From an uncultured Arenicella sp. (GTDB lineage: Bacteria > Pseudomonadota > Gammaproteobacteria > Arenicellales > Arenicellaceae), in assembly GCA_937974565.1 (NCBI GenBank), contig CALJWL010000030.1, forward strand, positions 16,792-80,791: a DNA stretch of 64,000 nucleotides. The letters are read 5' to 3'. Position 1 is the first letter of the stretch. Every line of letters begins with the position of its first letter. Shown one piece after another: positions 25,910 through 34,043 of this stretch. Below the pieces are notes generated by a model. That model saw nothing but the letters and a program-made list of their open reading frames with translations, was not told the DNA's origin and did not search any database. The position numbers and the translations under genes are program-made.

Positions 25910-28057
25910 TTACGCAAAAGGTTTTCCAGATTCCAACTGTTGCTGAACGATGGCTGGACAACTAAAACGGTCACCGTATTGACCGGCAAGCTCTTCACAA
26001 CGTTTGATAAAATCAGCATGCTGATAAGTGTTTACAAATTGTATAAAACCGCCAGTGTGTGAGGGTGCTCCAATGCCAAATATTGATCCAATGTTACCGT
26101 CGGCAACACTCCTCAGCACACCGCTTTCTAGGCACTTTAGAGCCTCAATAACCTGCCTGAACATCAAGCGGTCCTTAATGTCTTGATCTGATATCTGATA
26201 ATCCGCCTTGAAATACAAATCATAAAGTGGGGGCCAGATATTTTTACGGCCATCCTCATGGTACTCATAATACCCTCCACCGTGATAGCGACCACCACGG
26301 CCATTATCCGTGATCATATCTTTGATCACACGGCGGATCACGTCGCCATTACCCCATTTGTCAGTTACGCCCATCTCAGCCCATGTCTCTTGCGCTTTGC
26401 GGCTTAATTCCAGACTGGTTTCATCTTGAATTTGCAGAGGCCCGACTGGCATACCAATTGCACGCCCTAAACTGTCGATTCGAACAGGATCAACACCTTC
26501 GGTGAGAAGGTGAGCGGCTTCATCAAGGTACGTTCCAAAGGTGCGAGACGTAAAAAATCCCAAAGAATCATTCACTACAATGGGGGTTTTACGAATTTGC
26601 ATGGTGTAATCAAACGCTTTAGCCAGAGTCTCGTCGCTGGTTTTTTCACCACAGATAATTTCAACCAATGGCATTTTATCTACCGGTGAAAAAAAGTGAA
26701 TACCGATAAAGTTTTCAGGCTTGACACTGGCTTCAGCCAATTGCGTGATCGGCAAAGTAGAAGTGTTGGACCCCCAAACACCGCCTTCGGTTAAATACGA
26801 TTCAGTATTCTCGGTGATCTTATGCTTTAAACCCATGTTTTCAAACACGGCCTCAATAATTAAATCGCACCCGTCTAAGTCGTTGTCATCCGCCGTCGGG
26901 GTAATCAGGTCAAGCACCGCTGCCGCCTTAATTTGATCCATTCGACCACGTAACACGCGCTTCTCCAGTAATTTCTCTGAATACGCTTTGCCCTTGACCG
27001 CATCATCAAGGGTCATGTCTTTCAGAACCACTTCAATGCCAGCCATGGCAGAAACGTAAGCAATGCCTTGCCCCATCATCCCAGCACCAATAATACCCAC
27101 CTTTTTAGTTAACTGTTTTTCAACACCCTTAGGCCGGCTAGCACCGCCGTTGATCTGATTTAGCTGAAAGAAAAATGCTGAAATCATATTTTTTGCTACG
27201 GGACCGGTTGCGATCTTAGCGAACTGTCGACCCTCAATGCGCAACGCCGTGTCAACATCAAGCATTGACGCTTGAAATGCCACGTCCATGGCGGCTGTCA
27301 TTTGTGGCATCAAACCTTTGGTCTTTTGATGTAACATGGTTGGTGCCATCACAGCCAACTGACCATTACGCGGGCTGTTTACCGCGCCCCCTGGCACTTT
27401 ATAACCTTTTTTATCCCACGGTTGCACACTTGAAGCGGCCTTGTCTTCTTGTGCAAGAATCCAACTTTTTGCGGTCGGCACAAGTTCATCAATGCTATTA
27501 ACCGTCTGGTCAATCAGGCCAGCGGCCAGTGCTTTTTCTGGAGTTACTCGTTTACTTTCAAGAATGTAAGGCAGTGCTTTTTCAACGCCCAATAATTTAG
27601 TCAGTCGAACCACGCCTCCACCACCAGGGTATAAACCCAGTGAACACTCAGGCAAGCCAATTTGCACTGATTTATGATCAAACGCGATACGACGATTACA
27701 CGCTAAACACAATTCGTAACCGCCACCTAAAGCGGCTCCATTAACAGCCGCCACCACCGGAACAGGGAGTTTTTCTAATGCCCTAAGCCCAGCTTTCATT
27801 GATTCGGTTGCTTGATAAAACGCCTCTATCGTGTCCGGGTTTGCCGCTACTAGGTCATTCAGGTCTCCGCCCGCAAAGAACACTTTTTTTGCAGAAGCAA
27901 AGACAACCCCGTTTAGGCCCGATTCACTTTCTAATTTCGCCAATGTTGCAGTCATTGCCTGATGATATTCTGCATTCATAGCGTTAACTGGGCCGGTCAT
28001 ATCCATGGTTACTACCACGATGCCGTCTTGGTCTTTCTCATATTTAAACACACTCAT
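25910..28057 (-). CDS. FadJ/FadB-like multifunctional enoyl-CoA hydratase/3-hydroxyacyl-CoA dehydrogenase
   Basis: This 715-residue fusion catalyses two consecutive steps of beta-oxidation. Residues 1-190 form the crotonase domain, with both hydratase glutamates (Glu115 in GGGYELCLA and Glu137 in LPECSLGLYPGGGG). After a linker, the NAD-binding 3-hydroxyacyl-CoA dehydrogenase domain begins at about 316 with VGIIGAGMMGQGIA. The HFFSPVDKMPLVEII segment holds the catalytic His, and SLGFFTSRTFGTYLDEA starts the C-terminal helical domains. The thiolase gene lies 12 bases upstream on the same strand, so the two encode a trifunctional-type unit. The length and domain order fit FadJ and FadB alike, so I give no symbol. 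Confidence 0.95.
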   Translation of the reverse strand: MSVFKYEKDQDGIVVVTMDMTGPVNAMNAEYHQAMTATLAKLESESGLNGVVFASAKKVFFAGGDLNDLVAANPDTIEAFYQATESMKAGLRALEKLPVPVVAAVNGAALGGGYELCLACNRRIAFDHKSVQIGLPECSLGLYPGGGGVVRLTKLLGVEKALPYILESKRVTPEKALAAGLIDQTVNSIDELVPTAKSWILAQEDKAASSVQPWDKKGYKVPGGAVNSPRNGQLAVMAPTMLHQKTKGLMPQMTAAMDVAFQASMLDVDTALRIEGRQFAKIATGPVAKNMISAFFFQLNQINGGASRPKGVEKQLTKKVGIIGAGMMGQGIAYVSAMAGIEVVLKDMTLDDAVKGKAYSEKLLEKRVLRGRMDQIKAAAVLDLITPTADDNDLDGCDLIIEAVFENMGLKHKITENTESYLTEGGVWGSNTSTLPITQLAEASVKPENFIGIHFFSPVDKMPLVEIICGEKTSDETLAKAFDYTMQIRKTPIVVNDSLGFFTSRTFGTYLDEAAHLLTEGVDPVRIDSLGRAIGMPVGPLQIQDETSLELSRKAQETWAEMGVTDKWGNGDVIRRVIKDMITDNGRGGRYHGGGYYEYHEDGRKNIWPPLYDLYFKADYQISDQDIKDRLMFRQVIEALKCLESGVLRSVADGNIGSIFGIGAPSHTGGFIQFVNTYQHADFIKRCEELAGQYGDRFSCPAIVQQQLESGKPFA

Positions 28058-28069
28058 GATAATCGCCTC

Positions 28070-29281
28070 TTATACTCGCTCAATGATGGTCGAAATGCCC
28101 ATTCCACCGCCAACACAAAGCGACAACATGCCTGTGCTGAGGTCTCTGCGCTCTAATTCATCCAACATGCTGCTTAATATGCAGCCGCCGGTTGCGCCAA
28201 GCGGGTGACCCATAGCAATCGAACCACCAACCACGTTGGTGATGTCATGACTAATATCCAAGTCGCGCATGTACCGCAAAGCTACGGATGCAAAGGCTTC
28301 ATTGATTTCCCATAAATCAATATCACGGGTGTTCATCCTAGCTGTTTTGAGCGCTTTTTTGGCGGCTGGCCCAGGGCCGGTAAGCATAATTATTGGGTCG
28401 GTTGACAAAATTGCCGTTGTGACTATTCGGGCTCGTGGCTTCAGACCAAGGTCTTTTCCAATTCTTTCATTGCCGATTAATACCGCACTCGCCCCATCGA
28501 CAATGCCTGAAGAGTTTCCAGGAGTATGTACATGATCTATGCGCTCTAAGGTATTGTATTTTTTAAGAATAATATCATCAAAACCGTATTTTCCCATTTC
28601 GGCAAATGACGCCTTAAGCGCGCCCAAACCTTCCATTGTTGAATTTGGCTTTATAAAGTCATCACGCTCTAAAATGATCAGGCCATTACAATCTTTAACT
28701 GGCACAACTGAGGCGTCAAACCAGCCGTTGTCGCGTGCAGCAGCGGCTCGCTTTTGAGACTCCAATGCATAGGCATCAACGTCTGCTCGCGAATAGCCAT
28801 CTATCGTGGCAATGGTATCAGCACCAATCCCTTGCGGCACAAAGCTTTCTTTAACCGCAAACGCCGCGTCGGCCGCCATCGCACCACCGTCAGAACCCAT
28901 TGGCACACGTGACATACACTCGATGCCACCGGCCACGATGAGTTGCTCCCACCCGGCCGCGACTTTTGCCGCTGCGGTATTAATCGCCTCAAGACCTGAG
29001 GCGCAAAAGCGATTTAATTGAACCCCGGCGACCGATTCATCCCAGCCGGCGTTTTGTACCGCCATTTTAGCAATATCACTGCCCTGCTCGCCCACCGGTG
29101 AAACGCAACCCATGACAACGTCATCCACGTAGGCGGTATCTAAATTGTTGCGCGTTTGTAAAGCATTTAATAGGCCGGCACCCAAATCAATTGGTTTTAC
29201 TTCATGCAGAGTCCCATCGGCTTTTCCTTTGCTTCGCGGTGTTCTTACCGCATCATAAATTATGGCGCTATTAGCAGTCAT
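28070..29281 (-). CDS. Acetyl-CoA acyltransferase (thiolase)
   Basis: The thiolase completes beta-oxidation by cleaving 3-ketoacyl-CoA with CoA. The 403 residues carry the full catalytic set: the nucleophilic Cys93 (NRFCASGLEAI), His359 in GHPLGATGGC and Cys389 in LCVGGGMG. AGGIECMSRVPMGSDGG and NEAFA are further family motifs. It is first in a unit with the FadJ-like gene and is divergent from an AraC regulator across 120 bases. Chain-length preference cannot be told from sequence. Confidence 0.96.
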   Translation of the reverse strand: MTANSAIIYDAVRTPRSKGKADGTLHEVKPIDLGAGLLNALQTRNNLDTAYVDDVVMGCVSPVGEQGSDIAKMAVQNAGWDESVAGVQLNRFCASGLEAINTAAAKVAAGWEQLIVAGGIECMSRVPMGSDGGAMAADAAFAVKESFVPQGIGADTIATIDGYSRADVDAYALESQKRAAAARDNGWFDASVVPVKDCNGLIILERDDFIKPNSTMEGLGALKASFAEMGKYGFDDIILKKYNTLERIDHVHTPGNSSGIVDGASAVLIGNERIGKDLGLKPRARIVTTAILSTDPIIMLTGPGPAAKKALKTARMNTRDIDLWEINEAFASVALRYMRDLDISHDITNVVGGSIAMGHPLGATGGCILSSMLDELERRDLSTGMLSLCVGGGMGISTIIERV

Positions 29282-29401
29282 ACATATCTCGCTTTAAGTT
29301 CAAATCAAAAAAGTCAATCTTAATTCTACGCCACGAGATTCTATGCTCAATGGCAGAATATATCGATTGAATAGACAATGTTTATTAATTAAAGATTGTA
29401 A

Positions 29402-30439
29402 ATGTGCTTTAATTGTCAAATGAGAGATTTTTCTATCGACACCAAGTGGCTTGCAATGGTTCTAGAGGGCGCGCAATCAAGGGGCTTGAACTGCACACCA
29501 ATGATGCTAAAACACGGCATCTCTGGCCTGTCGGTGAAGCAAAAAGGCAGCCGTGTGCCACTGGACTCATTCGCCGCATTTTCAGTGCAATCCATGCAAG
29601 CATTGAATGATGAGTATCTTGGTTTGGGTGAAAAAGCTCAGCCGCTGGGCAGTTTTTCCATGATGACTCAAGCAGCTATCAGCGCAAGAACGCTGGATCG
29701 GTCACTTAGACGCACCGCAAAGTTTTGGAATCTGTTTGAGAACAGTTATATTCATGACGTTGAAATAGAAGGCGGCTCTTGCATTTATTCACTAACTCGA
29801 CGTGATAGCTTTGAGCCGTTGAACGACTATCTGGTGTCCGCCATCCTGTCTTCTGTACACCGATTTCACTGCTGGATTGGTGGGCAATTTTTGAGTCTTG
29901 AACAGGTCGAACTGGATCACCCTCGGCCTGATTTATATAAAGAATACAGCCCACTGTATTACGGTGCGCCCATTAGTTTTGATCACGGTTATGCGTCAAT
30001 CAAATTTCCCGCTCGATATCTGAACACCGCCATTAGCCAAACAGCTGAAACCTTGGATGAGTATTTAAAACGAACCAATCTTTCGTTGTTATATCAACCA
30101 AAAAACTATCGCGTTATCAGCGACCAAGTACGCCAATGGTTAGAAAGGAATATCAAACAAGGCAACTACCGAGCTACGTTGCGTGAAGCATCCGAACACT
30201 TTCAACTGAGTCAACAGGTTATGCATCGGCGCTTAATGGCAGAGAATTTGTCGTTCAAAGAAATCAAAATGCAAACGCGCCGAGACATCGCCATAAAACT
30301 TCTTTTCGAAGGTAGTTATAAAATTGAGGAGATTGCCATCTTAGTTGGATTTTCCGAACCCAGTGCCTTTATTCGTGCATTTAAGTCATGGACAGGCCAA
30401 ACTCCTAGAAATTATCGGCAAAGTCAAAAGCCGACTTAA
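29402..30439 (+). CDS. AraC-family transcriptional regulator
   Basis: The 345-residue protein has an N-terminal ligand domain of the Arabinose_bd type found in AraC regulators (about 15-205) and a C-terminal double HTH (about 245-340). The HTH includes LREASEHFQLSQQVMHRRL and the signature IEEIAILVGFSEPSAFIRAFKSWTGQTPRNYR. It is divergent from the thiolase-FadJ operon, so regulation of that operon is likely. The ligand may be an acyl-CoA or related lipid, but that is inference. An in-frame ATG six codons downstream is an alternative start; neither has a clear ribosome site. Confidence 0.93.
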   Translation: MCFNCQMRDFSIDTKWLAMVLEGAQSRGLNCTPMMLKHGISGLSVKQKGSRVPLDSFAAFSVQSMQALNDEYLGLGEKAQPLGSFSMMTQAAISARTLDRSLRRTAKFWNLFENSYIHDVEIEGGSCIYSLTRRDSFEPLNDYLVSAILSSVHRFHCWIGGQFLSLEQVELDHPRPDLYKEYSPLYYGAPISFDHGYASIKFPARYLNTAISQTAETLDEYLKRTNLSLLYQPKNYRVISDQVRQWLERNIKQGNYRATLREASEHFQLSQQVMHRRLMAENLSFKEIKMQTRRDIAIKLLFEGSYKIEEIAILVGFSEPSAFIRAFKSWTGQTPRNYRQSQKPT

Positions 30440-30578
30440 GGACGCTTTGCGATCTCATGGTTCCACTCGTTTTTTTTCACGTATGCCTTAATTTTGATCG
30501 CGTGCGGTTGAAATTTGGTAATATGGCTCAATCCAATCAACAAGTTGTCAAATTACTCAACTCGCCTGCGCTTAACTT

Positions 30579-31670
30579 ATGCTTATTGTCACCTTAATCC
30601 TGCTTGTTGTTTTATACTTAGTCGCCAAGATTTACCTCAGTGGCCCAGATCTGAGTATCTACGACACGCCTGTTGGCCAAACATTCAAGTCTAAAGATGA
30701 TGACCTGGAAGCCAACAAACGCCTTGTCAACATGCTTCGTGATGTAAAACAACAAGCAACCGCTTCTCGGTCCCCCATAAAAGGCATGAGAATAGTTCGT
30801 AAATTTGCCGACGAGCTATCCGATGATTTAGAGACAGACACGGAATTTCAATCAGTGATGGCAAACGGAGTGCCTTGCGAATGGGCCATCGGCCCTAACG
30901 CCAACCCGAATACGCGCGTTCTGTTTTTACACGGCGGTGCGTTTTTGTTTGGCAGTTCAAAGGGGCACAGAAAGTTCACCGACAAGTTGGCTAAAATCAG
31001 TGGCGGTGTGGTGCTGTCAGCGGATTATCGCATGTTACCGGAAAATGGCCGCCACGCCAGTATCAATGATGCGCAACAAGCGTACAAATGGCTGTTAAAG
31101 AACAGCCCAAGTAGTGACAATGAAACAACACCTGTTGAAACACTAATGGTGGCTGGTGACTCGGCGGGTGGCAATCTGGCGCTAATGCTCTCGGCTTGGA
31201 GTAAGACTGGCGCCGAGCGTAAGCCTGATGCGGTGGTGGCATTTTCGCCTTCCACAGATTCAACGTTTGTGTCTCCAACGCTGAAAAGCAACGCCAAAAC
31301 CGATAAGATACTTGGGCCAAGTCTAGGCTTGGTTACCAAATTGCCGGAATCGGTTAAAGCATGGGTGGCTACCTGTGTGCTTAGAGCAAACCCGGCCAAC
31401 CCATTGCTGTCGCCACTGTTTCAAGATTTATCTAATTTGCCGCCAACGTTAATTCACGCCAGCTCTAACGAGATACTTTTAGGCGAGGCAAATCGTTACG
31501 TAAATAAAGCTTGGGCTTCAGGTTCTGACATACGATTTCAAGTGTGGGAGAATCAAGTTCATGACTGGCACTTATTTAACATGGGTTACGGGTCAGCCAA
31601 TGATGCTTGGTCAGAAGTCGAAGCCTTTCTAGCCGATGTATTCTTAAATAAAAAGCGCGATGAGCCATGA
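30579..31670 (+). CDS. Membrane-anchored HSL-type alpha/beta hydrolase
   Basis: This is a second hormone-sensitive-lipase-family esterase, of 363 residues. A hydrophobic N-terminal helix (3-20) without a cleavage site suggests an inner-membrane anchor. The oxyanion motif is HGGAFLFGS (from His118), the nucleophile is Ser195 in GDSAGGN, and HDWHLF near the C-terminus holds the catalytic His. The expected acid position reads SNEILLGE, with Glu in place of the more usual Asp. It follows the AraC gene by about 140 bases on the same strand. It is distinct from the esterase at 24886-25839, being longer and with a different N-terminus. Substrate unknown. Confidence 0.92.
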   Translation: MLIVTLILLVVLYLVAKIYLSGPDLSIYDTPVGQTFKSKDDDLEANKRLVNMLRDVKQQATASRSPIKGMRIVRKFADELSDDLETDTEFQSVMANGVPCEWAIGPNANPNTRVLFLHGGAFLFGSSKGHRKFTDKLAKISGGVVLSADYRMLPENGRHASINDAQQAYKWLLKNSPSSDNETTPVETLMVAGDSAGGNLALMLSAWSKTGAERKPDAVVAFSPSTDSTFVSPTLKSNAKTDKILGPSLGLVTKLPESVKAWVATCVLRANPANPLLSPLFQDLSNLPPTLIHASSNEILLGEANRYVNKAWASGSDIRFQVWENQVHDWHLFNMGYGSANDAWSEVEAFLADVFLNKKRDEP

Positions 31671-31714
31671 TCTTTTCTTGTACACCTTGTACATAAAAGG
31701 TCCAATAAGTCTTC

Positions 31715-31733
31715 AGTGGCGGCAAGCGCCACT
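31715..31733. terminator. Short stem-loop between convergent genes
   Basis: AGTGGCG (31715-31721) pairs perfectly with CGCCACT (31727-31733) around a GCAAG loop. It lies between the stop codons of the convergent esterase and crotonase genes, but neither side has a proper T run (only CTTT on the plus side). It may be a weak terminator. Confidence 0.35.
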
Positions 31734-31757
31734 CTTTGATCAGTCTTTAAACTTTGA

Positions 31758-32618
31758 TTAATCCTTAAAGCTGGGCGTGCGCGCTTGAATATTTGCCATC
31801 ACCGCTTCTAATTGGTTCGGCGTACCCATTATGTTGTCTTGCTCTACTGACTCCATCAACAAACCTTCTTCTTGAGTTTGGTAATAACTAGCGTCAATAA
31901 CACGCTTTGCGGCTCGAACGGCGGTGGGGTTTTTACGACAAATTTCATGCGCAAGTTTGATGGCATCAGCCAGAGGGTCATCGCTAATGTGGGTAATAAA
32001 ACCCCACTCTTTGGCCTCTTGCGCGCTAAACATACGAGCGGTGTACGTCAGTTCTCGAATAACATCATCTCGAATCATATGCCGCATAATTTGAGTGCTG
32101 CCCATGTCTGGAATAATGCCCCACTTAAGTTCTAGAATTGAAAAACGACTGTCCGGCCGAGCAAACCGGATGTCCGCCCCTAATGCGATTTGTAAACCTC
32201 CTCCCAATGCAACACCGTCAACAGCGACAATCACCGGCATTGGCAGTTCTCTCCACATAAACACAGCGTATTGCACGGCGTTCGATATCCCATTCGTACG
32301 TTGCGCTAAATTCAAGGTTACACTGCCAGTATCATCAGAGTCTTCTCTAATTTTTTGATCTTTGGGCTGCGACTTACGTTGCTGTTGTTCAAAAAGCGCC
32401 TCAAAATTAGACTTATCTAAACCCGCACAAAAATTACCCCCCTGCCCTGAGAGAACCACAGCGCGTACGCTTCTGTCAGCACGTAATTGTTCGCCAACCA
32501 ACGAGATTGCCTCGAACATTTTTTTATCCAACGCGTTCATTTTATCGGCTCTGGCCAAGCTTACCTGAGCCACGCGGTTTTCTACAATAAGTTCGATTCG
32601 GTCGTGGATTAGCGGCAT
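31758..32618 (-). CDS. Enoyl-CoA hydratase/isomerase (dienoyl-CoA isomerase-like)
   Basis: This crotonase-fold protein has 286 residues when started at MPLIHDRIELIVENR; a longer in-frame start adds 20 basic residues of no family value. The oxyanion segments NFCAGLDKSNF (62-72) and DGVALGGGLQIALGAD (134-149) are clear. Glu163 and Asp171, in ELKWGIIPDMGS, match the acidic residues of delta(3,5)-delta(2,4)-dienoyl-CoA isomerases, and ELTYTARMFSAQEA fits that subgroup too. An insert at 75-105 is polar and probably disordered. It would help degrade unsaturated fatty acids. It stands alone on the minus strand, convergent with the esterase. Confidence 0.92.
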   Translation of the reverse strand: MPLIHDRIELIVENRVAQVSLARADKMNALDKKMFEAISLVGEQLRADRSVRAVVLSGQGGNFCAGLDKSNFEALFEQQQRKSQPKDQKIREDSDDTGSVTLNLAQRTNGISNAVQYAVFMWRELPMPVIVAVDGVALGGGLQIALGADIRFARPDSRFSILELKWGIIPDMGSTQIMRHMIRDDVIRELTYTARMFSAQEAKEWGFITHISDDPLADAIKLAHEICRKNPTAVRAAKRVIDASYYQTQEEGLLMESVEQDNIMGTPNQLEAVMANIQARTPSFKD

Positions 32619-32871
32619 AATTGAGTGTCGTTTGATTCGATTTACATTTTCAATTGAAAGCTTGTCACAACAACGCACTCAGTTTCAACTTTTATTGGAA
32701 CCCATCGAACTCGCGCTCCGAACTCTCTCTATGAAAAGAGGAACTGACAAGATAATCCTAGCATTATCGCAAAACAAACAACACGGCACGACAAATCACA
32801 CACCAACACACCGTTTTTGTGCATAATCGCGAATAGAACCCTATTAAGTTTTAACTACAACGAGACTTCTA

Positions 32872-33414
32872 ATGGAAGACGCTTATAAAAAAATCATTCA
32901 AGCTTGCGGTGAAGACTTAGATCGCCCAGGTTTGCTTGACACACCTAAACGTGCTGCAAAAGCAATGGAATTTTTAACTCAAGGTTACCGACAAAACCTT
33001 GATGGTGTGATTAACAATGCTCTGTTTCCATCTGATTCGCGCGAAATGGTGATTGTAAAAGACATAGAGCTTTACTCAATGTGCGAACATCACCTATTGC
33101 CATTCATCGGCAAAGCACACGTTGCGTACATTCCCAACGGCAAAGTCTTAGGACTCTCCAAAATCGCCCGCATCGTTGATATGTACGCGCGCAGAATGCA
33201 AATCCAAGAGCAGCTGACCACAGAAATCGCTGAAACCGTCAGAACCGTTACTGGCGCTGAAGGGGTTGCCGTAGTCATTGAAGCCAAACACATGTGTATG
33301 ATGATGCGAGGCGTTCAAAAACAAAATTCCGTCATGAAAACCTCTTCGATGCTAGGCATCTTCCGCAGCAATCAATCCACACGCGCAGAGTTTTTATCAT
33401 TGGTGAGTAATTAG
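32872..33414 (+). CDS. folE: GTP cyclohydrolase I
   Basis: FolE converts GTP to 7,8-dihydroneopterin triphosphate, the first step to tetrahydrofolate. The 180-residue protein is of normal length. The zinc ligands are visible as Cys71 and His74 (MCEHHLLPF) and Cys142 (HMCMMMRG). [15 protein letters not shown] and [10 protein letters not shown] complete the family pattern. GAGAC lies ahead of the ATG. The gene is monocistronic, since 277 bases and a separate promoter lie before the B12 riboswitch. A B12 link through folate metabolism is only contextual. Confidence 0.97.
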   Translation: MEDAYKKIIQACGEDLDRPGLLDTPKRAAKAMEFLTQGYRQNLDGVINNALFPSDSREMVIVKDIELYSMCEHHLLPFIGKAHVAYIPNGKVLGLSKIARIVDMYARRMQIQEQLTTEIAETVRTVTGAEGVAVVIEAKHMCMMMRGVQKQNSVMKTSSMLGIFRSNQSTRAEFLSLVSN

Positions 33415-33663
33415 GGCGCATTTCCATAGAGTAACAAATAAATAAAAGACAATAACCTATTGTTGGGTGCGCACGATTTAAAGGTAAGTTAAAACATTCG
33501 CCCATTGTGGTGAAGCCGATTACACCTCATCTTATTAGAGTAACCGTAACGAAACATCGCTTAGATGCAGAAGCAACAACACCTCATTTCTGTCTTTTAA
33601 TGTAGGAATTCAACTGGCTATGTTACTAACCACTCACGGCCACTAAAGTAACTCTACGATCGA
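33415..33663. other. Non-coding gap between folE and the btuB promoter
   Basis: I see no credible coding sequence, strong terminator or repeat here. The sequence is AT-rich and of unclear function. The useful signals in this intergenic region begin at the promoter directly downstream. Confidence 0.5.
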
Positions 33664-33691
33664 TTGACTTTCGACTAACTCAACCTATAAT
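33664..33691 (+). promoter_or_regulatory. Sigma-70 promoter for the cobalamin riboswitch and btuB
   Basis: TTGACT (-35, 33664-33669) and a perfect TATAAT (-10, 33686-33691) are separated by 16 bp. Transcription would start near 33698, about ten bases before the riboswitch core. Placement and match quality make this the clearest promoter in the window. Confidence 0.8.
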
Positions 33692-33704
33692 TCGCCAAGA
33701 ACTT

Positions 33705-33815
33705 AGGTCTGCACTTATGCATGCAGTTAAACTGGGAAGTTGGTGTAAGTCCAACGCTGCCCCCGCAACGGTATTTAAGTGATAACACATCACTTATCAG
33801 TCCGGAACCGGCCTA
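33705..33815 (+). ncRNA. Cobalamin (AdoCbl) riboswitch
   Basis: The conserved cobalamin aptamer elements appear in order: an AAACTGGGAA block, GTTGGTGTAAGTCC, the invariant CTGCCCCCGCAACGGT core (33756-33772 region) and the closing CAGTCCGGAACCGGCC at about 33798-33813. Two hairpins follow, at 33824-33839 and 33842-33864, and may form the expression platform. The aptamer lies about 230 bases upstream of btuB. Cobalamin binding should reduce btuB expression, as known for this RNA class. I see no obvious intrinsic terminator before btuB, so control may be at translation start. Confidence 0.95.
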
Positions 33816-34043
33816 TAAGATTGATCTGCTTTGGCAGATTAATCAATGGTTCTAGACCGTTGATGGAGCGGAGGGCTACCATCCAAGGGCATGCACTGGT
33901 AACGACTCTTTTATTCGCTGTACTTCATTTTTTATGGCAGCAATCGTTAACAGGCCTCTCCTTGATTCCTCGCTTTATCACCTTAATTCAAATACTCATA
34001 TTCATGCCCTAACTGGCTGAATTACATACTTAAGGTGTTAAAA

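Noticed and set aside
31676..31694. Tandem TTGTACA repeats after the esterase gene
   Set aside because: Two copies nine bases apart could be an operator, but they lie downstream of a stop codon between convergent genes with no promoter to control.
33779..34012. Open frame of 77 codons in the btuB leader
   Set aside because: It begins inside the cobalamin riboswitch aptamer, has no ribosome site and no family-like sequence. The RNA structure explains the conservation there better.
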